A stretch of DNA of 15,270 nucleotides from Syntrophaceae bacterium UBA1163. Its GTDB lineage: Bacteria; Desulfobacterota; BSN033; UBA1163. The DNA lies in the NCBI GenBank assembly GCA_002311635.1, contig DBZJ01000212.1, forward strand, positions 1 to 15,270, read 5' to 3'. Position 1 is the stretch's first letter; each line of letters starts with the position of its first letter. A model generated the notes under the pieces. That model was not told the origin of the DNA and did not search any database. It saw only the letters and a list, made by a program, of their open reading frames with translations. The position numbers and the translations under genes are program-made. Of the stretch, positions 1 through 6,138 are shown piece after piece.

Positions 1-554
1 TTTTTCAACAGACTGTCAAGGGCCGACCCCAATTTCCTTTCCAATTTGATAGCCATCACCCTCTCATAGCTATCCGTATCACAAAACTCGAATCCGACCT
101 TCCTGTAAAGCTTAATGGCTATGGAATTTATTACCCTTACTGTCAGCCAGACTAATTCCAAGCCGGATTGTCTGGACTTTTCCAGGGTGAACCGCGCCAG
201 CTCTGTTCCGATCCCGAGGTTTCTGTGCTTTTGGTCCACAAAGATCACAAGTTCACCCAATTTCCCTTTCACATCGGGAACCAGCGCAACGTGGCCGATG
301 ACGCTTCCACCTCTCCAGGCGAGGACATTCAAACCTATTCTGAAAAGCGCCTTCAGCCAGTTCTCACAGGCTTCAGGGTCTTCAGGCGGGAGTCCCTGGG
401 AAGCGGGTTTTGGAGAGAAGGTGCGGTACATCTCCAGGAGAGAGGCAAAATCTTCAGCACAACTGACCCCTATTTCGAAAGGCTTCCCGGATTTGTCAGT
501 TTTGGTGATATGCTCTGGCCTCATTTTGTCTATGCTTTCTGCGCTTTGATCCAT
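1..554 (-). CDS. GNAT-family N-acetyltransferase, C-terminus beyond window edge
   Basis: An open frame of 184 codons runs from an ATG at 554 down to the left edge without a stop, so the end of the protein is missing. The residues HRNLGIGTE (about 113-121) match the acetyl-CoA pyrophosphate-binding Q/RxxGxG/A signature of GNAT enzymes. They follow a strand-like GELVIFVD, and LYRKVGFEF further on is the usual GNAT C-terminal strand. GNAT proteins transfer an acetyl group from acetyl-CoA to an amine; the substrate cannot be read from the sequence. The first 25 residues are polar and probably precede the domain. No strong Shine-Dalgarno is seen before 554, so the start could be a little downstream. 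The family is clear; the specific role is unknown. Confidence 0.85.
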   Translation of the reverse strand, partial: MDQSAESIDKMRPEHITKTDKSGKPFEIGVSCAEDFASLLEMYRTFSPKPASQGLPPEDPEACENWLKALFRIGLNVLAWRGGSVIGHVALVPDVKGKLGELVIFVDQKHRNLGIGTELARFTLEKSRQSGLELVWLTVRVINSIAIKLYRKVGFEFCDTDSYERVMAIKLERKLGSALDSLLK

Positions 555-648
555 GCTCTTTTTAATATTTTGAAATCCGCATTCCCTGCCTCCGCCGGAG
601 CGGCTTCGCGCAGGCAGGCGCAATCGTCAATCCGCATTGGGATGCGCT

Positions 649-670
649 AACTTTTTTTATGGACGACACC
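649..670 (+). repeat. Core repeat copy 1
   Basis: Match to the core ACTTTTTTATGGATGACACC with seven Ts and one substitution (GGACG). It lies 34 bp beyond the 3' end of the VOC gene and is preceded by GCTA. Confidence 0.8.
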
Positions 671-704
671 GGCGCTTTCAATTTCAACCTGCGCCCTAAG
701 TGGA

Positions 705-1082
705 TCACCACTGGCGGAGTTCGATACTCAGCCCGTCAGGATCCCTGATCTCGGCGCGCTTCGATGTCCCGAGCGTCACCGGTCCCCATGACACTCCGAC
801 GCCCTTGCCTTTCAGGTATTCGATGGCCCGATCCATGTCATCGACTTCGATCGCCATCATCCGGAAACCTACCTGTGGGCCTTTCGGAGGTGGCGCAGAA
901 TTCTTGATCGCCAATAACTCGAGCATTGTATCCCCGAGTGTGAGGAACGCAATCTCTTCTATTTCCGGCGATGACGGTTTTATCCTCTCCTTGAGAGCGA
1001 AGCTAAAAACCTCCTTATAGAATCGAATACTCCTCTCGAGATTGCCTGACGTGATCTCCACATGGTCAATCCTCTTAAACAT
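705..1082 (-). CDS. VOC-family (glyoxalase/bleomycin-resistance fold) protein
   Basis: This 125-aa protein has the two beta-alpha-beta-beta-beta modules of the vicinal oxygen chelate fold: it opens with FKRIDHVEI and closes with IRDPDGLSIEL. Expected metal ligands are visible at His7, Glu55 and Glu121. At the third ligand position, where HxAxEVDD is usual, the sequence has MMAIEVDD, so Met75 replaces His. Metal binding may be altered and a glyoxalase I reaction should not be assumed. The start is well supported by AAGGAGG seven bases upstream of the ATG. It is a lone gene with a core repeat copy 34 bp beyond its stop. The family is confident; the substrate is unknown. Confidence 0.88.
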   Translation of the reverse strand: MFKRIDHVEITSGNLERSIRFYKEVFSFALKERIKPSSPEIEEIAFLTLGDTMLELLAIKNSAPPPKGPQVGFRMMAIEVDDMDRAIEYLKGKGVGVSWGPVTLGTSKRAEIRDPDGLSIELRQW

Positions 1083-1243
1083 AACTGCCTCCTTGGCGTT
1101 CTAAGCCTGGTATCAACCCCTTTTTTCTAAAAATGATTTGTTCGATCAAGCAGTTAATCTGGCCCGACCCGAGTCCCGACGAACCCCGCAAGCCGAGACC
1201 CCATAAGTATAGACTGAAAGCCAAAAATGTGTTAATAACAAGT

Positions 1244-1447
1244 ATGCGTAAAGACTCCCTGATTAATACGAATTCTTATCTCAGAGACTCAAAACGGCGA
1301 GAAGCGCTACTTGTCAAAACAGTCGTTTCTTCAACAGCAATCGAAGGCGTCCATTTGGATTGGGACGGGTTGAAAAAATCACTATCACTTTCTAATAAGC
1401 ATATTAGGTTCTACGTTTCCGCAAGGTCTTCCGAATCACGCCGTTGA
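1244..1447 (+). CDS. Small protein with Fic-inhibitory motif (probable anti-Fic antitoxin)
   Basis: This plus-strand ORF gives a 67-aa protein from the ATG at 1244; the frame is open further upstream to an ATG at 1133. Residues 30-35 read STAIEG, matching the (S/T)xxxE(G/N) helix motif by which anti-Fic antitoxins block ATP in the Fic active site. The preceding TNSYLRDSKRREALL and following GVHLDWDGLKKS look helical and protein-like. The ORF is convergent with the fic-like gene on the other strand and their 3' ends overlap by 44 bp, so the last residues are encoded antisense to the toxin. The motif and position suggest it neutralises the neighbouring Fic protein. No good Shine-Dalgarno is seen. 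The function is inferred from one short motif plus the neighbour. Confidence 0.6.
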   Translation: MRKDSLINTNSYLRDSKRREALLVKTVVSSTAIEGVHLDWDGLKKSLSLSNKHIRFYVSARSSESRR

Positions 1448-2069
1448 AGATATCCTCCATCAGTTTGTAGTCTCGATCCAGACCAGCTCGTATCGCCCCG
1501 TAGTATGCCTTCCTTCTATATCCCTTTAGGCTACCGAAATCCAAGGGTGGCAGCTCCGCTTGTAATGCCATCAGCGTAGCCAATAACCGGGCAACACGCC
1601 CATTTCCATCACGAAACGGGTGGATCAGTACCAGTTCGGTGTGAACCACGGCAAGGGCTTTGACTATCTTATCAATCGAATCGAACCTACAAGGTGTGAA
1701 CTCACGAAGAGGCCCCCTTCCAAGTTCTTCCATCAACCGTGCTACCTGGTTTGCGGCGGCGAATGTAAAGTTGTTTTTGGTGAGGTTGACCCGCCGGTAC
1801 TTTCCTGCCCAAGGATAGATATTTTTTAGCCATATTCTGTGAATTCGGCATATATCAACCGCAGCGAATTGATGGCTTTTGCCGTAGATCTTTATCAATT
1901 CACGAAGAGCACGGAGCTGTTCTAACCCCTCCAGACGATCCATTTCACGCTTACGTCTAATTCCAAGCAGATTCTTCAACACTCGACGGCGGGAACCGGG
2001 TTCGAACTGGGCCTCCACCAAACCAGATACATCGTAACGATCAGCAATTTTCTTCTTGTATCTTTTCAT
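1404..2069 (-). CDS. Fic/DOC-family protein (probable AMP-transferase toxin)
   Basis: This 221-aa Fic-domain protein carries a complete catalytic loop HPFRDGNGRVAR at residues 150-161 (consensus HxFx(D/E)GNGRxxR). The flap region YPWAGKYRRVNLTKNN (about 85-100) precedes it. Fic enzymes usually transfer AMP from ATP to a hydroxyl group on a target protein, and bacterial toxin versions often target topoisomerases. All key active-site residues are present, so it is probably active. I see no clear inhibitory (S/T)xxxE(G/N) helix within this protein, which fits a class I Fic needing a separate antitoxin. The likely one is the convergent 67-aa ORF overlapping its 3' end. Codons upstream of the ATG stay open only to a TAA at 2124-2126, with no ATG, GTG or TTG, so the start is well bounded. 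Confidence 0.88.
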   Translation of the reverse strand: MKRYKKKIADRYDVSGLVEAQFEPGSRRRVLKNLLGIRRKREMDRLEGLEQLRALRELIKIYGKSHQFAAVDICRIHRIWLKNIYPWAGKYRRVNLTKNNFTFAAANQVARLMEELGRGPLREFTPCRFDSIDKIVKALAVVHTELVLIHPFRDGNGRVARLLATLMALQAELPPLDFGSLKGYRRKAYYGAIRAGLDRDYKLMEDIFNGVIRKTLRKRRT

Positions 2070-2177
2070 AATCCCGCCCGAGGGTTTCAGAACACTTGTT
2101 TGAGCTTGCTCTTTCTTGATGTCTTAATTTCACACAACGAAAAAAGGATCGATCCCTCTCCTTTCTTTAAATACGCC

Positions 2178-2198
2178 AACTTTTTTATGGATGACGCC
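2178..2198 (+). repeat. Core repeat copy 2
   Basis: Matches the core with one substitution near the end (GACGCC). It is preceded by GCC and lies 54 bp beyond the CMD-like gene. Confidence 0.85.
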
Positions 2199-2252
2199 TG
2201 TCAATAGTGTAGACGCGGCACCTCATCTAGTCCTACGCGCTGTTTTTCTGGT

Positions 2253-2561
2253 TTAACGCATCTTCTTAAAAACGGAGTAAGCCTCCATAAAGGTCGGGAA
2301 TCCGGCGGTCTGTATTAACAGAAGAAGTGCATGCTTAATCTCATCATCGGTCAGCCCCGATTCCTTTCCTTTCAGGATATGAGTCTCCAGAGCTAAAGCA
2401 TGACCGTTTGCTCCGGAAACGGCAATCTTGATCAGCCAGCGGATTTTCTCGGGCAGAGGGCCAGATTGTTCATGAATCGTTTTCCCCAGTGCTTCATGGC
2501 CTTTGTAGACGGCCGGAAACTCTTTCTTGAATTCTTTAAAGGGCTCGTGAATTTCTTTCAT
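2253..2561 (-). CDS. Carboxymuconolactone decarboxylase-like (YurZ-type) protein without cysteines
   Basis: I place the start at the ATG at 2561 (102 aa) because AGGAG lies about ten bases upstream. A longer frame to 2651 begins inside GC-rich, repeat-like sequence. The all-helical protein resembles the CMD/AhpD fold, with LPEKIRWLIKIAVSGANGHALALETHI at about 36-62 in the position of the core helix pair. AhpD peroxidases carry CxxCxxxH there. This protein has His54 and His61 and no cysteine at all, so thiol peroxidase activity is excluded. It therefore belongs with the uncharacterised YurZ-like branch. It is a single gene with a core repeat copy 54 bp past its stop. Family moderately sure; function unknown. 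Confidence 0.8.
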   Translation of the reverse strand: MKEIHEPFKEFKKEFPAVYKGHEALGKTIHEQSGPLPEKIRWLIKIAVSGANGHALALETHILKGKESGLTDDEIKHALLLLIQTAGFPTFMEAYSVFKKMR

Positions 2562-2776
2562 CTCAGCTCTCCTTTCCTCCCCGAAACGATCAGCGATCGG
2601 CCGGCAGGTACCCCGCAAGCCACGCCTTGTAGGCGAGGTCAAGGGGCACAATTAAAACACTATTTCTTTCTCGGGAAGCCCCGTCCTCTGGGCGGGAGCT
2701 TCACTTCATGTTTCAAAATTTATTTTTAGTCTCCAAGCAGCAATTGAATGCTGCAGCCTTCAGTGCTCAGCAATCA
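2562..2776. other. Gene-free spacer left of long unit A
   Basis: Together with unit A this makes a 388-bp gap. A GC-rich stretch at about 2585-2645 (GCCGGC, GCAAGCC, CCTTGTAGGCG) looks like another intergenic repeat, but I see no second copy in the window. No coding frame is convincing. Confidence 0.4.
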
Positions 2777-2915
2777 GCTTTGCCCTCTGCGTTATGCGTG
2801 TATTTGAAAACGGCCAATTGTTTTAATGACCCTCGACCTTACCACTTGCCTGATCAGTCAATAACCTATTGACTCAACCCCCGAATTACCGCTCCACTTT
2901 TTTGTGGATGGCACC
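2777..2915 (+). repeat. Long repeat unit A (139 bp)
   Basis: The unit opens with GCTTTGCCCTCTGCGTTATG, continues through AACGGCCAATTGTTTTAATG and CACTTGCCTGATCA, and ends in core copy 3. It aligns end to end with units B and C with few differences. I find no open frame or coding signal in it. Confidence 0.85.
2895..2915 (+). repeat. Core repeat copy 3
   Basis: CACTTTTTTGTGGATGGCACC variant of the core. It forms the right end of long unit A and lies 34 bp beyond the 78-aa antitoxin-like gene. Confidence 0.85.
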
Positions 2916-2949
2916 TGTTTGGGCTAGGTCTGTTTCTTAAATAACTTAA

Positions 2950-3186
2950 CTACGTACACCGGGATCCGCTTTTTCCCTTCCTCTTCTTCGGAGAGACTTT
3001 GTACTCCATCTCAGGTTCCCGAACCTCGATCTGCTCAGCAGGAATACGAACCACTTTGCCGTTGCGCCAGATGGCAATCGGAACTCCGTTGCGCCGATGT
3101 TCAGCGATTGCCTCAGCCACAGCCTTCCGAAGCGCTTCTTCAGCTTTGTATGCAAGCAAAGGAGGCCTTCTTCTCGTCTTTTTCAT
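2950..3186 (-). CDS. Small partner (putative antitoxin) of the zeta-like ATPase
   Basis: This 78-aa basic protein has a helical N-terminal half (AEEALRKAVAEAIAEHRRNG, about 15-34), a short strand-rich segment PIAIWRNGKVVRIP, and a lysine/arginine-rich tail. Its ATG overlaps the stop of the upstream zeta-like gene in an ATGA arrangement, which points to translational coupling and equal dosage. Small proteins with this GxPIAxWRxGKVV pattern commonly accompany stand-alone zeta-type ATPases, and I infer an antitoxin role. No known DNA-binding domain is obvious. A core repeat copy lies 34 bp past its stop. The first residues MKKTRRRPP resemble the toxin's MKKTGRRPN, possibly by chance. Confidence 0.7.
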   Translation of the reverse strand: MKKTRRRPPLLAYKAEEALRKAVAEAIAEHRRNGVPIAIWRNGKVVRIPAEQIEVREPEMEYKVSPKKRKGKSGSRCT

Positions 3187-3776
3187 TCGTTCCCCTTGTA
3201 TTTTAATAAATTGTTGAAGAGATCCGCATCCAGTATTTCAATCTTTCCCGATTCCTCAAAAGCAATCATTCTAGGGACATCTCCTGAATTATCAAAGATT
3301 GTCCATGAGTCTGCTAAAGTCCTGTAGACACGAAGAAAATTTGCCAGGCTTCTACCGAAACGGCGGCGAACGGTGGCCTCTGGGATAGCATGTCCTCCAT
3401 TTCGCACACGTAGCTTAATGCGTTCCAGCCCTAACTCCACGTCGTTCATCCAAAGGAAAAATATGTGGATGGAATATCCCCCTCTTTTCATTCCCCGTAG
3501 AAATCTCACATACGTCTTTCCCGAGAGAGTACTTTCAAACCCAAAATCCACGCCGCGTTTCGCTAACGAATGAATCTGCTCCAGCATAATTCTTCCGGCC
3601 TTGAGAGCAGCTCTTTCGGGATCGAACGGAGACAAACCACTTGCAATCAAATCCACATTCACAAATTCGAAGCATCTCGCATAATCCGGAAGAAACTTAC
3701 GGGCAAACGTCGTCTTCCCAGCTCCATTAGGACCCGCAATGATGTATAGGTTTGGCCTTCGACCTGTTTTCTTCAA
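3183..3776 (-). CDS. Zeta-toxin-like P-loop kinase/ATPase
   Basis: This 197-aa P-loop protein has a Walker A motif GPNGAGKTT at residues 15-23. It continues with VNVDLIASG (Asp42, the usual catalytic position after strand 2), FESTLSG (80-86) and an arginine-rich lid RVRNGGHAIPEATVRRRF (123-140). This order is typical of the stand-alone zeta family, related to PezT and zeta toxins that phosphorylate UDP-N-acetylglucosamine precursors. The nucleotide site looks intact. The start is a TTG at 3776 preceded by GAGGGA; an ATG just upstream is in another frame. Its TGA overlaps the ATG of the 78-aa partner, forming a two-gene toxin-antitoxin-like operon. The true substrate for this branch is uncertain. 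Confidence 0.85.
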   Translation of the reverse strand: MKKTGRRPNLYIIAGPNGAGKTTFARKFLPDYARCFEFVNVDLIASGLSPFDPERAALKAGRIMLEQIHSLAKRGVDFGFESTLSGKTYVRFLRGMKRGGYSIHIFFLWMNDVELGLERIKLRVRNGGHAIPEATVRRRFGRSLANFLRVYRTLADSWTIFDNSGDVPRMIAFEESGKIEILDADLFNNLLKYKGNE

Positions 3777-3839
3777 AGGATTCCCTCATTCAATGACCTT
3801 TCTTTGTTTGAGCTTTCAGCCTCGAATTTTACGCCATGC

Positions 3840-3978
3840 GCTTTGCGCTCTGCGTTATGCGTGTATTTGAAAACGGCCAATTGTTTTAATGACTCTGGAC
3901 TTTACCACTTGCCTGATCACTCAATCGCTTATTGACTCAACGCCCGAATTAGCGCCCCACTTTTTTATGGATGACAGG
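3840..3978 (+). repeat. Long repeat unit B (139 bp)
   Basis: Same layout and length as unit A, ending in core copy 4. The similarity to unit C extends left to CGCCATGCG at 3832. It occupies most of the gap between the zeta-like gene and the DUF5615 remnant. Confidence 0.85.
3958..3978 (+). repeat. Core repeat copy 4
   Basis: Matches the core up to GATGACA and then diverges (GG). It is the right end of long unit B, 13 bp beyond the DUF5615 remnant. Confidence 0.85.
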
Positions 3979-3991
3979 TAGATGTCCTAAA

Positions 3992-4156
3992 TTATTTATT
4001 GATTGGCAGGGTATGGATTCGGAGACGAGTCTGCTCAAACACTACGACACTTCCTTGCTCCAGTGCCTCCTGGATCATCGGGAGATTTGACAACAGGAGG
4101 GCAATTTGTTTTTCTGGTCGGCGATCTGATCCCCTTCTGAAAAGAATGACGGAACT
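3992..4156 (-). pseudogene. C-terminal remnant of a DUF5615 (PIN-like) toxin
   Basis: Directly after the DUF433 stop, in a shifted frame without a start codon, the minus strand encodes about 54 residues. They include [36 protein letters not shown] and [15 protein letters not shown] before a TAA at 3992. This matches the C-terminal half of DUF5615 PIN-like proteins, the usual toxin partners of DUF433 antitoxins. The N-terminal half, with the acidic active-site residues and the start, is gone. The ATG overlapping the DUF433 stop opens only a short meaningless frame. An internal deletion from the antitoxin end into the middle of the toxin explains the arrangement. The 3' end is intact, with a core repeat copy 13 bp beyond. 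Confidence 0.75.
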
Positions 4157-4387
4157 TCATGATCCAGTCACCAGTGGGAGTTCCCGCTCTCGCACCGCCT
4201 CGGCAGCATACCGGAGCCCTTCTTGGAGATCTTCAGGCTCGAGATCTGGATAGGCTCTCAGAATCTGTTCCTCTGTCATACCATCTGCTATCATCCCCAC
4301 CACTGTGGCCACTGGAATGCGTAATCCGCGGATACAGGGTACGCCTCCCATCTGGTTGGAATTGATTGTGATTCGCTTAAATTTCAT
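4157..4387 (-). CDS. DUF433 (VapB-like) antitoxin, now orphan
   Basis: This 76-aa protein is a textbook DUF433 domain: MGGVPCIRGLRIPVATVVG followed by MTEEQILRAYPDLEPEDLQEGLRYAA. The latter contains the helix-turn-helix-like segment that binds operator DNA in related antitoxins. The start is backed by GGGAGGT a few bases upstream of the ATG. DUF433 genes normally sit immediately before a DUF5615 PIN-like toxin. Here only the toxin's C-terminal stump remains, so the antitoxin is orphaned. The last residues VTGS may already come from the deletion junction, since ELPLV is where the family usually nears its end. It may still bind DNA or neutralise a related toxin elsewhere. Confidence 0.88.
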   Translation of the reverse strand: MKFKRITINSNQMGGVPCIRGLRIPVATVVGMIADGMTEEQILRAYPDLEPEDLQEGLRYAAEAVRERELPLVTGS

Positions 4388-4548
4388 CTACTGAACCTCC
4401 CTGAATTTCAACTAAGTCTAAATAAGTCACCTTATTATGAAACTCTTTCAGATCATTATACATGAAATTTTTTATCTTCAAAAGAGAATAAATACAAACC
4501 GATGCCAAGCCCTCTGCCGTTGGCGACTCTGTATGACTCGCGCCATGC

Positions 4549-4686
4549 GCTTTGCGCTCTGCGTTATGCGTGTATTTGAAAACGGCCAATTGTTTTAATG
4601 ACTCTGGACGTTAGCGCTTGCCCGATCGCTCAATCGCTTGTTGACTCAACGTCCGAATTACCATCCCACTTTTTAGGAATGCCACC
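4549..4686 (+). repeat. Long repeat unit C (138 bp)
   Basis: Same unit as B, one base shorter because of the T5 tract in core copy 5. Similarity to B starts at 4541 with CGCCATGCG. It abuts the truncated end of the NERD gene. Confidence 0.85.
4667..4686 (+). repeat. Core repeat copy 5
   Basis: CACTTTTTAGGAATGCCACC, one T shorter than the other copies. It is the right end of long unit C, only 3 bp beyond the truncated NERD gene. Confidence 0.8.
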
Positions 4687-4689
4687 AAT

Positions 4690-5319
4690 CTATGTTCTAT
4701 GGTTCTTTTGCGCTTTCATGTCATTAACGTGTTTAACATGTTGTAAATGGGTTTTCAGTCCAGGCGCCAGTCGTTTTTCAGCGATTATATTAATGACCTC
4801 CTTAACTTCATCCTCTGTCAGGACACGTCTGGTCTGCGAGCGGATGTACTGAATGTACCCGCGCGTCCCCGTTACATTCTCCGGCATCTCCGTCTTGAAG
4901 GTGCTGTCCCCTGGAAACACGATAACAGAACGCATTTTATCAGCTGATATTCGCAGAATCTCAGCCAATGTCTCCGTATGTTTGTAATTCTGGCGCAGTG
5001 GGTTTTGAAACTTTTCGGAATGACGATACAACTTCTGTGTCCAATACGCGTCTCCTTCTTTGCCGAATATCCAGCCTCTCAGGTTTTTTGTCTCGACCAC
5101 GAAAACACCGAACCGCGAAACAATAATATGATCAATTTGTGTTGTTCCTCCATCTGCAGGAATGGTAACGTTCTTAATGAGGTGATAAATGCCTTTGTTC
5201 AAGGAAAACTTCGTTACGAGGTTAATCTGGAGTTCGCCTATCCAGCCTTTGAACCATGGACTCTTAAAGAAAATAGCAACGGCGGCTACGATGCCAGCGA
5301 ATATATATAGTTTGGCCAT
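4690..5319 (-). CDS. NERD-domain nuclease-like membrane protein, zinc ribbon lost
   Basis: This 209-aa protein begins with one hydrophobic segment (residues 4-18), then a NERD domain. Visible motifs are GE at 28-29, IDHIIV with Asp63, and VVETKN with Glu76 and Lys78, giving the GE...D...ExK pattern of this restriction-nuclease-related fold. PLRQN (107-111) is also typical. It is probably an inner-membrane-anchored DNA-processing enzyme, but no member of this group has a firmly known role. Close relatives continue after the segment corresponding to HVKHVNDMKAQK with a C-terminal four-cysteine zinc ribbon. Here the frame stops at once, three bases before a core repeat, so the ribbon appears to have been removed. 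The Shine-Dalgarno is weak. Confidence 0.85.
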   Translation of the reverse strand: MAKLYIFAGIVAAVAIFFKSPWFKGWIGELQINLVTKFSLNKGIYHLIKNVTIPADGGTTQIDHIIVSRFGVFVVETKNLRGWIFGKEGDAYWTQKLYRHSEKFQNPLRQNYKHTETLAEILRISADKMRSVIVFPGDSTFKTEMPENVTGTRGYIQYIRSQTRRVLTEDEVKEVINIIAEKRLAPGLKTHLQHVKHVNDMKAQKNHRT

Positions 5320-5369
5320 CTTTTGAGACCCTGCAAGTTACACACTTAATAACTTGACTGGCCGGTGGC

Positions 5370-5387
5370 GTGTGCCGGCGAGCACAC
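5370..5387. other. REP-like hairpin
   Basis: GTGTGC and GCACAC pair around a six-base CGGCGA loop between the NERD and winged-helix genes. There is no adjacent T-tract, so it is more REP-like than a terminator. A similar hairpin occurs at 8415-8434. Confidence 0.5.
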
Positions 5388-5414
5388 AAAATAAGATGAA
5401 TTATACCGCTCCGG

Positions 5415-5436
5415 GAAGCACTCCTTTGGGTGCTTC
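5415..5436 (-). other. Hairpin past the winged-helix gene
   Basis: GAAGCAC and GTGCTTC form a 7-bp stem with an 8-base loop just after the stop at 5443. There is no following U-run on the minus strand, so a role in termination is only possible. Confidence 0.4.
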
Positions 5437-5442
5437 TAAGAT

Positions 5443-5751
5443 TCAGTCAGAGGGTTTGGGATTCTCTCTAACCACCTCACAAATCTCTCTTAAGGGCCTG
5501 AACCACGGCGAAGTCGGATTGACCTGGTAATAGACCCTTGTCTTCGTTTCTCGTTTTATCAGAACTCCCAGGCGGATAAGGTTCTCCAGCTCCCTTTGAG
5601 CCGTCTGAAGAGACAGCCCCGTCTCATACATGATTTCCCGCTGATAGAATGTTTGCTGAGGATGGCTTAAAAGGAAGCTCAAGATTCTCGGTCTCGAGGT
5701 GGACCCAAAGAGTTTAGCCAACATCTCTTCCGTGTGATCTTTGTTCTTCAT
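5443..5751 (-). CDS. Winged-helix transcriptional regulator (ArsR/MarR-like)
   Basis: This 102-aa protein consists of one winged helix-turn-helix: helices over 10-31, an HTH at about 36-62 (YQREIMYETGLSLQTAQRELENL) and a wing KRETKTRVYYQVNP. Similar domains occur as ArsR-like regulators and at the start of nucleotidyltransferase-associated proteins, but no such partner follows. Its promoter region is striking. A perfect TATAAT and a CTGACT -35-like box overlap the first of three identical-type 19-bp palindromes, so negative autoregulation is very likely. The predicted leader is only about eight bases, and no Shine-Dalgarno is seen. The stop codon itself lies within a half-copy of the palindrome (5442-5449). 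Other regulatory targets are unknown. Confidence 0.85.
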   Translation of the reverse strand: MKNKDHTEEMLAKLFGSTSRPRILSFLLSHPQQTFYQREIMYETGLSLQTAQRELENLIRLGVLIKRETKTRVYYQVNPTSPWFRPLREICEVVRENPKPSD

Positions 5752-5765
5752 GGATGTCGACGTTT

Positions 5766-5794
5766 ATTATATGTTGACTGAAAAATTCAGTCAG
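5766..5794 (-). promoter_or_regulatory. Predicted sigma70-type promoter of the winged-helix gene
   Basis: On the minus strand an exact TATAAT (5771-5766) is 17 bp from CTGACT (5794-5789; four of six -35 consensus bases). Transcription would begin about eight bases before the ATG at 5751. O1 lies between and over the boxes. Confidence 0.65.
5775..5793. promoter_or_regulatory. Operator-like palindrome O1
   Basis: Perfect 8-3-8 inverted repeat TGACTGAAAAATTCAGTCA. It overlaps the -35 region and spacer of the predicted promoter of the winged-helix gene, the classic place for a repressor to act. Confidence 0.75.
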
Positions 5795-5845
5795 GCGATA
5801 CCGACCAATTCAAAAGTGAGGAAGGGACCATCTGTCGTAAAAACT

Positions 5846-5864
5846 TGACTGAATTTTTCAGTCA
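5846..5864. promoter_or_regulatory. Operator-like palindrome O2
   Basis: Perfect 8-3-8 inverted repeat TGACTGAATTTTTCAGTCA with the same arms as O1, 71 bp from it. Confidence 0.7.
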
Positions 5865-5880
5865 GAGACTTTGGACACCT

Positions 5881-5899
5881 TGACTGAATAATTCAGTCA
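5881..5899. promoter_or_regulatory. Operator-like palindrome O3
   Basis: Perfect 8-3-8 inverted repeat TGACTGAATAATTCAGTCA with the same arms, 35 bp from O2. No gene starts on its plus-strand side, so it probably serves the winged-helix gene. Confidence 0.7.
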
Positions 5900-6019
5900 G
5901 GGGCTGCTAACAACTTTGAGGATCGATAAATAAATTACTCAATGACCGATTCAGTTGTGTCGAGGTTTGATCTCTTCGCTTCGCTCTATGCCCTTGCCGC
6001 TTTGCTTCAGGGCAGGGCC
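5900..6019. other. Gene-free spacer between operators and core copy 6
   Basis: This is part of the 387-bp gap between the winged-helix and ASCH genes. It holds a short mirrored CTTCGCTTCGCTCTATGCCC...GGGC segment next to core copy 6, and I see no gene. A plus-strand frame crossing it is translated repeat. Confidence 0.4.
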
Positions 6020-6040
6020 AACTTTTTTATGGATGGCACC
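6020..6040 (+). repeat. Core repeat copy 6
   Basis: Near-exact core with GGATGGCACC, preceded by GGCC. It lies 98 bp beyond the ASCH gene. Confidence 0.85.
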
Positions 6041-6138
6041 GCTCCTGCTCATCTTTCGTTATTTCGCAATTCAAGCGCTCACACCTCTACTTCATCCCAC
6101 AAAAACTCTTGGATCTCCTTGAAATATCGTTCAGCTAC

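Noticed and set aside
168..650. Plus-strand 160-codon frame
   Set aside because: It is a shadow of the minus-strand GNAT gene, whose translation carries clear family motifs.
3999..4253. Plus-strand frame of 84 codons
   Set aside because: It runs antisense to the DUF433 gene and toxin remnant and has an Arg/Ser-rich, low-complexity composition.
4377..4589. Minus-strand 70-codon frame upstream of DUF433
   Set aside because: Its start lies in the left part of long unit C and it overlaps the DUF433 start; the composition does not resemble a protein family.
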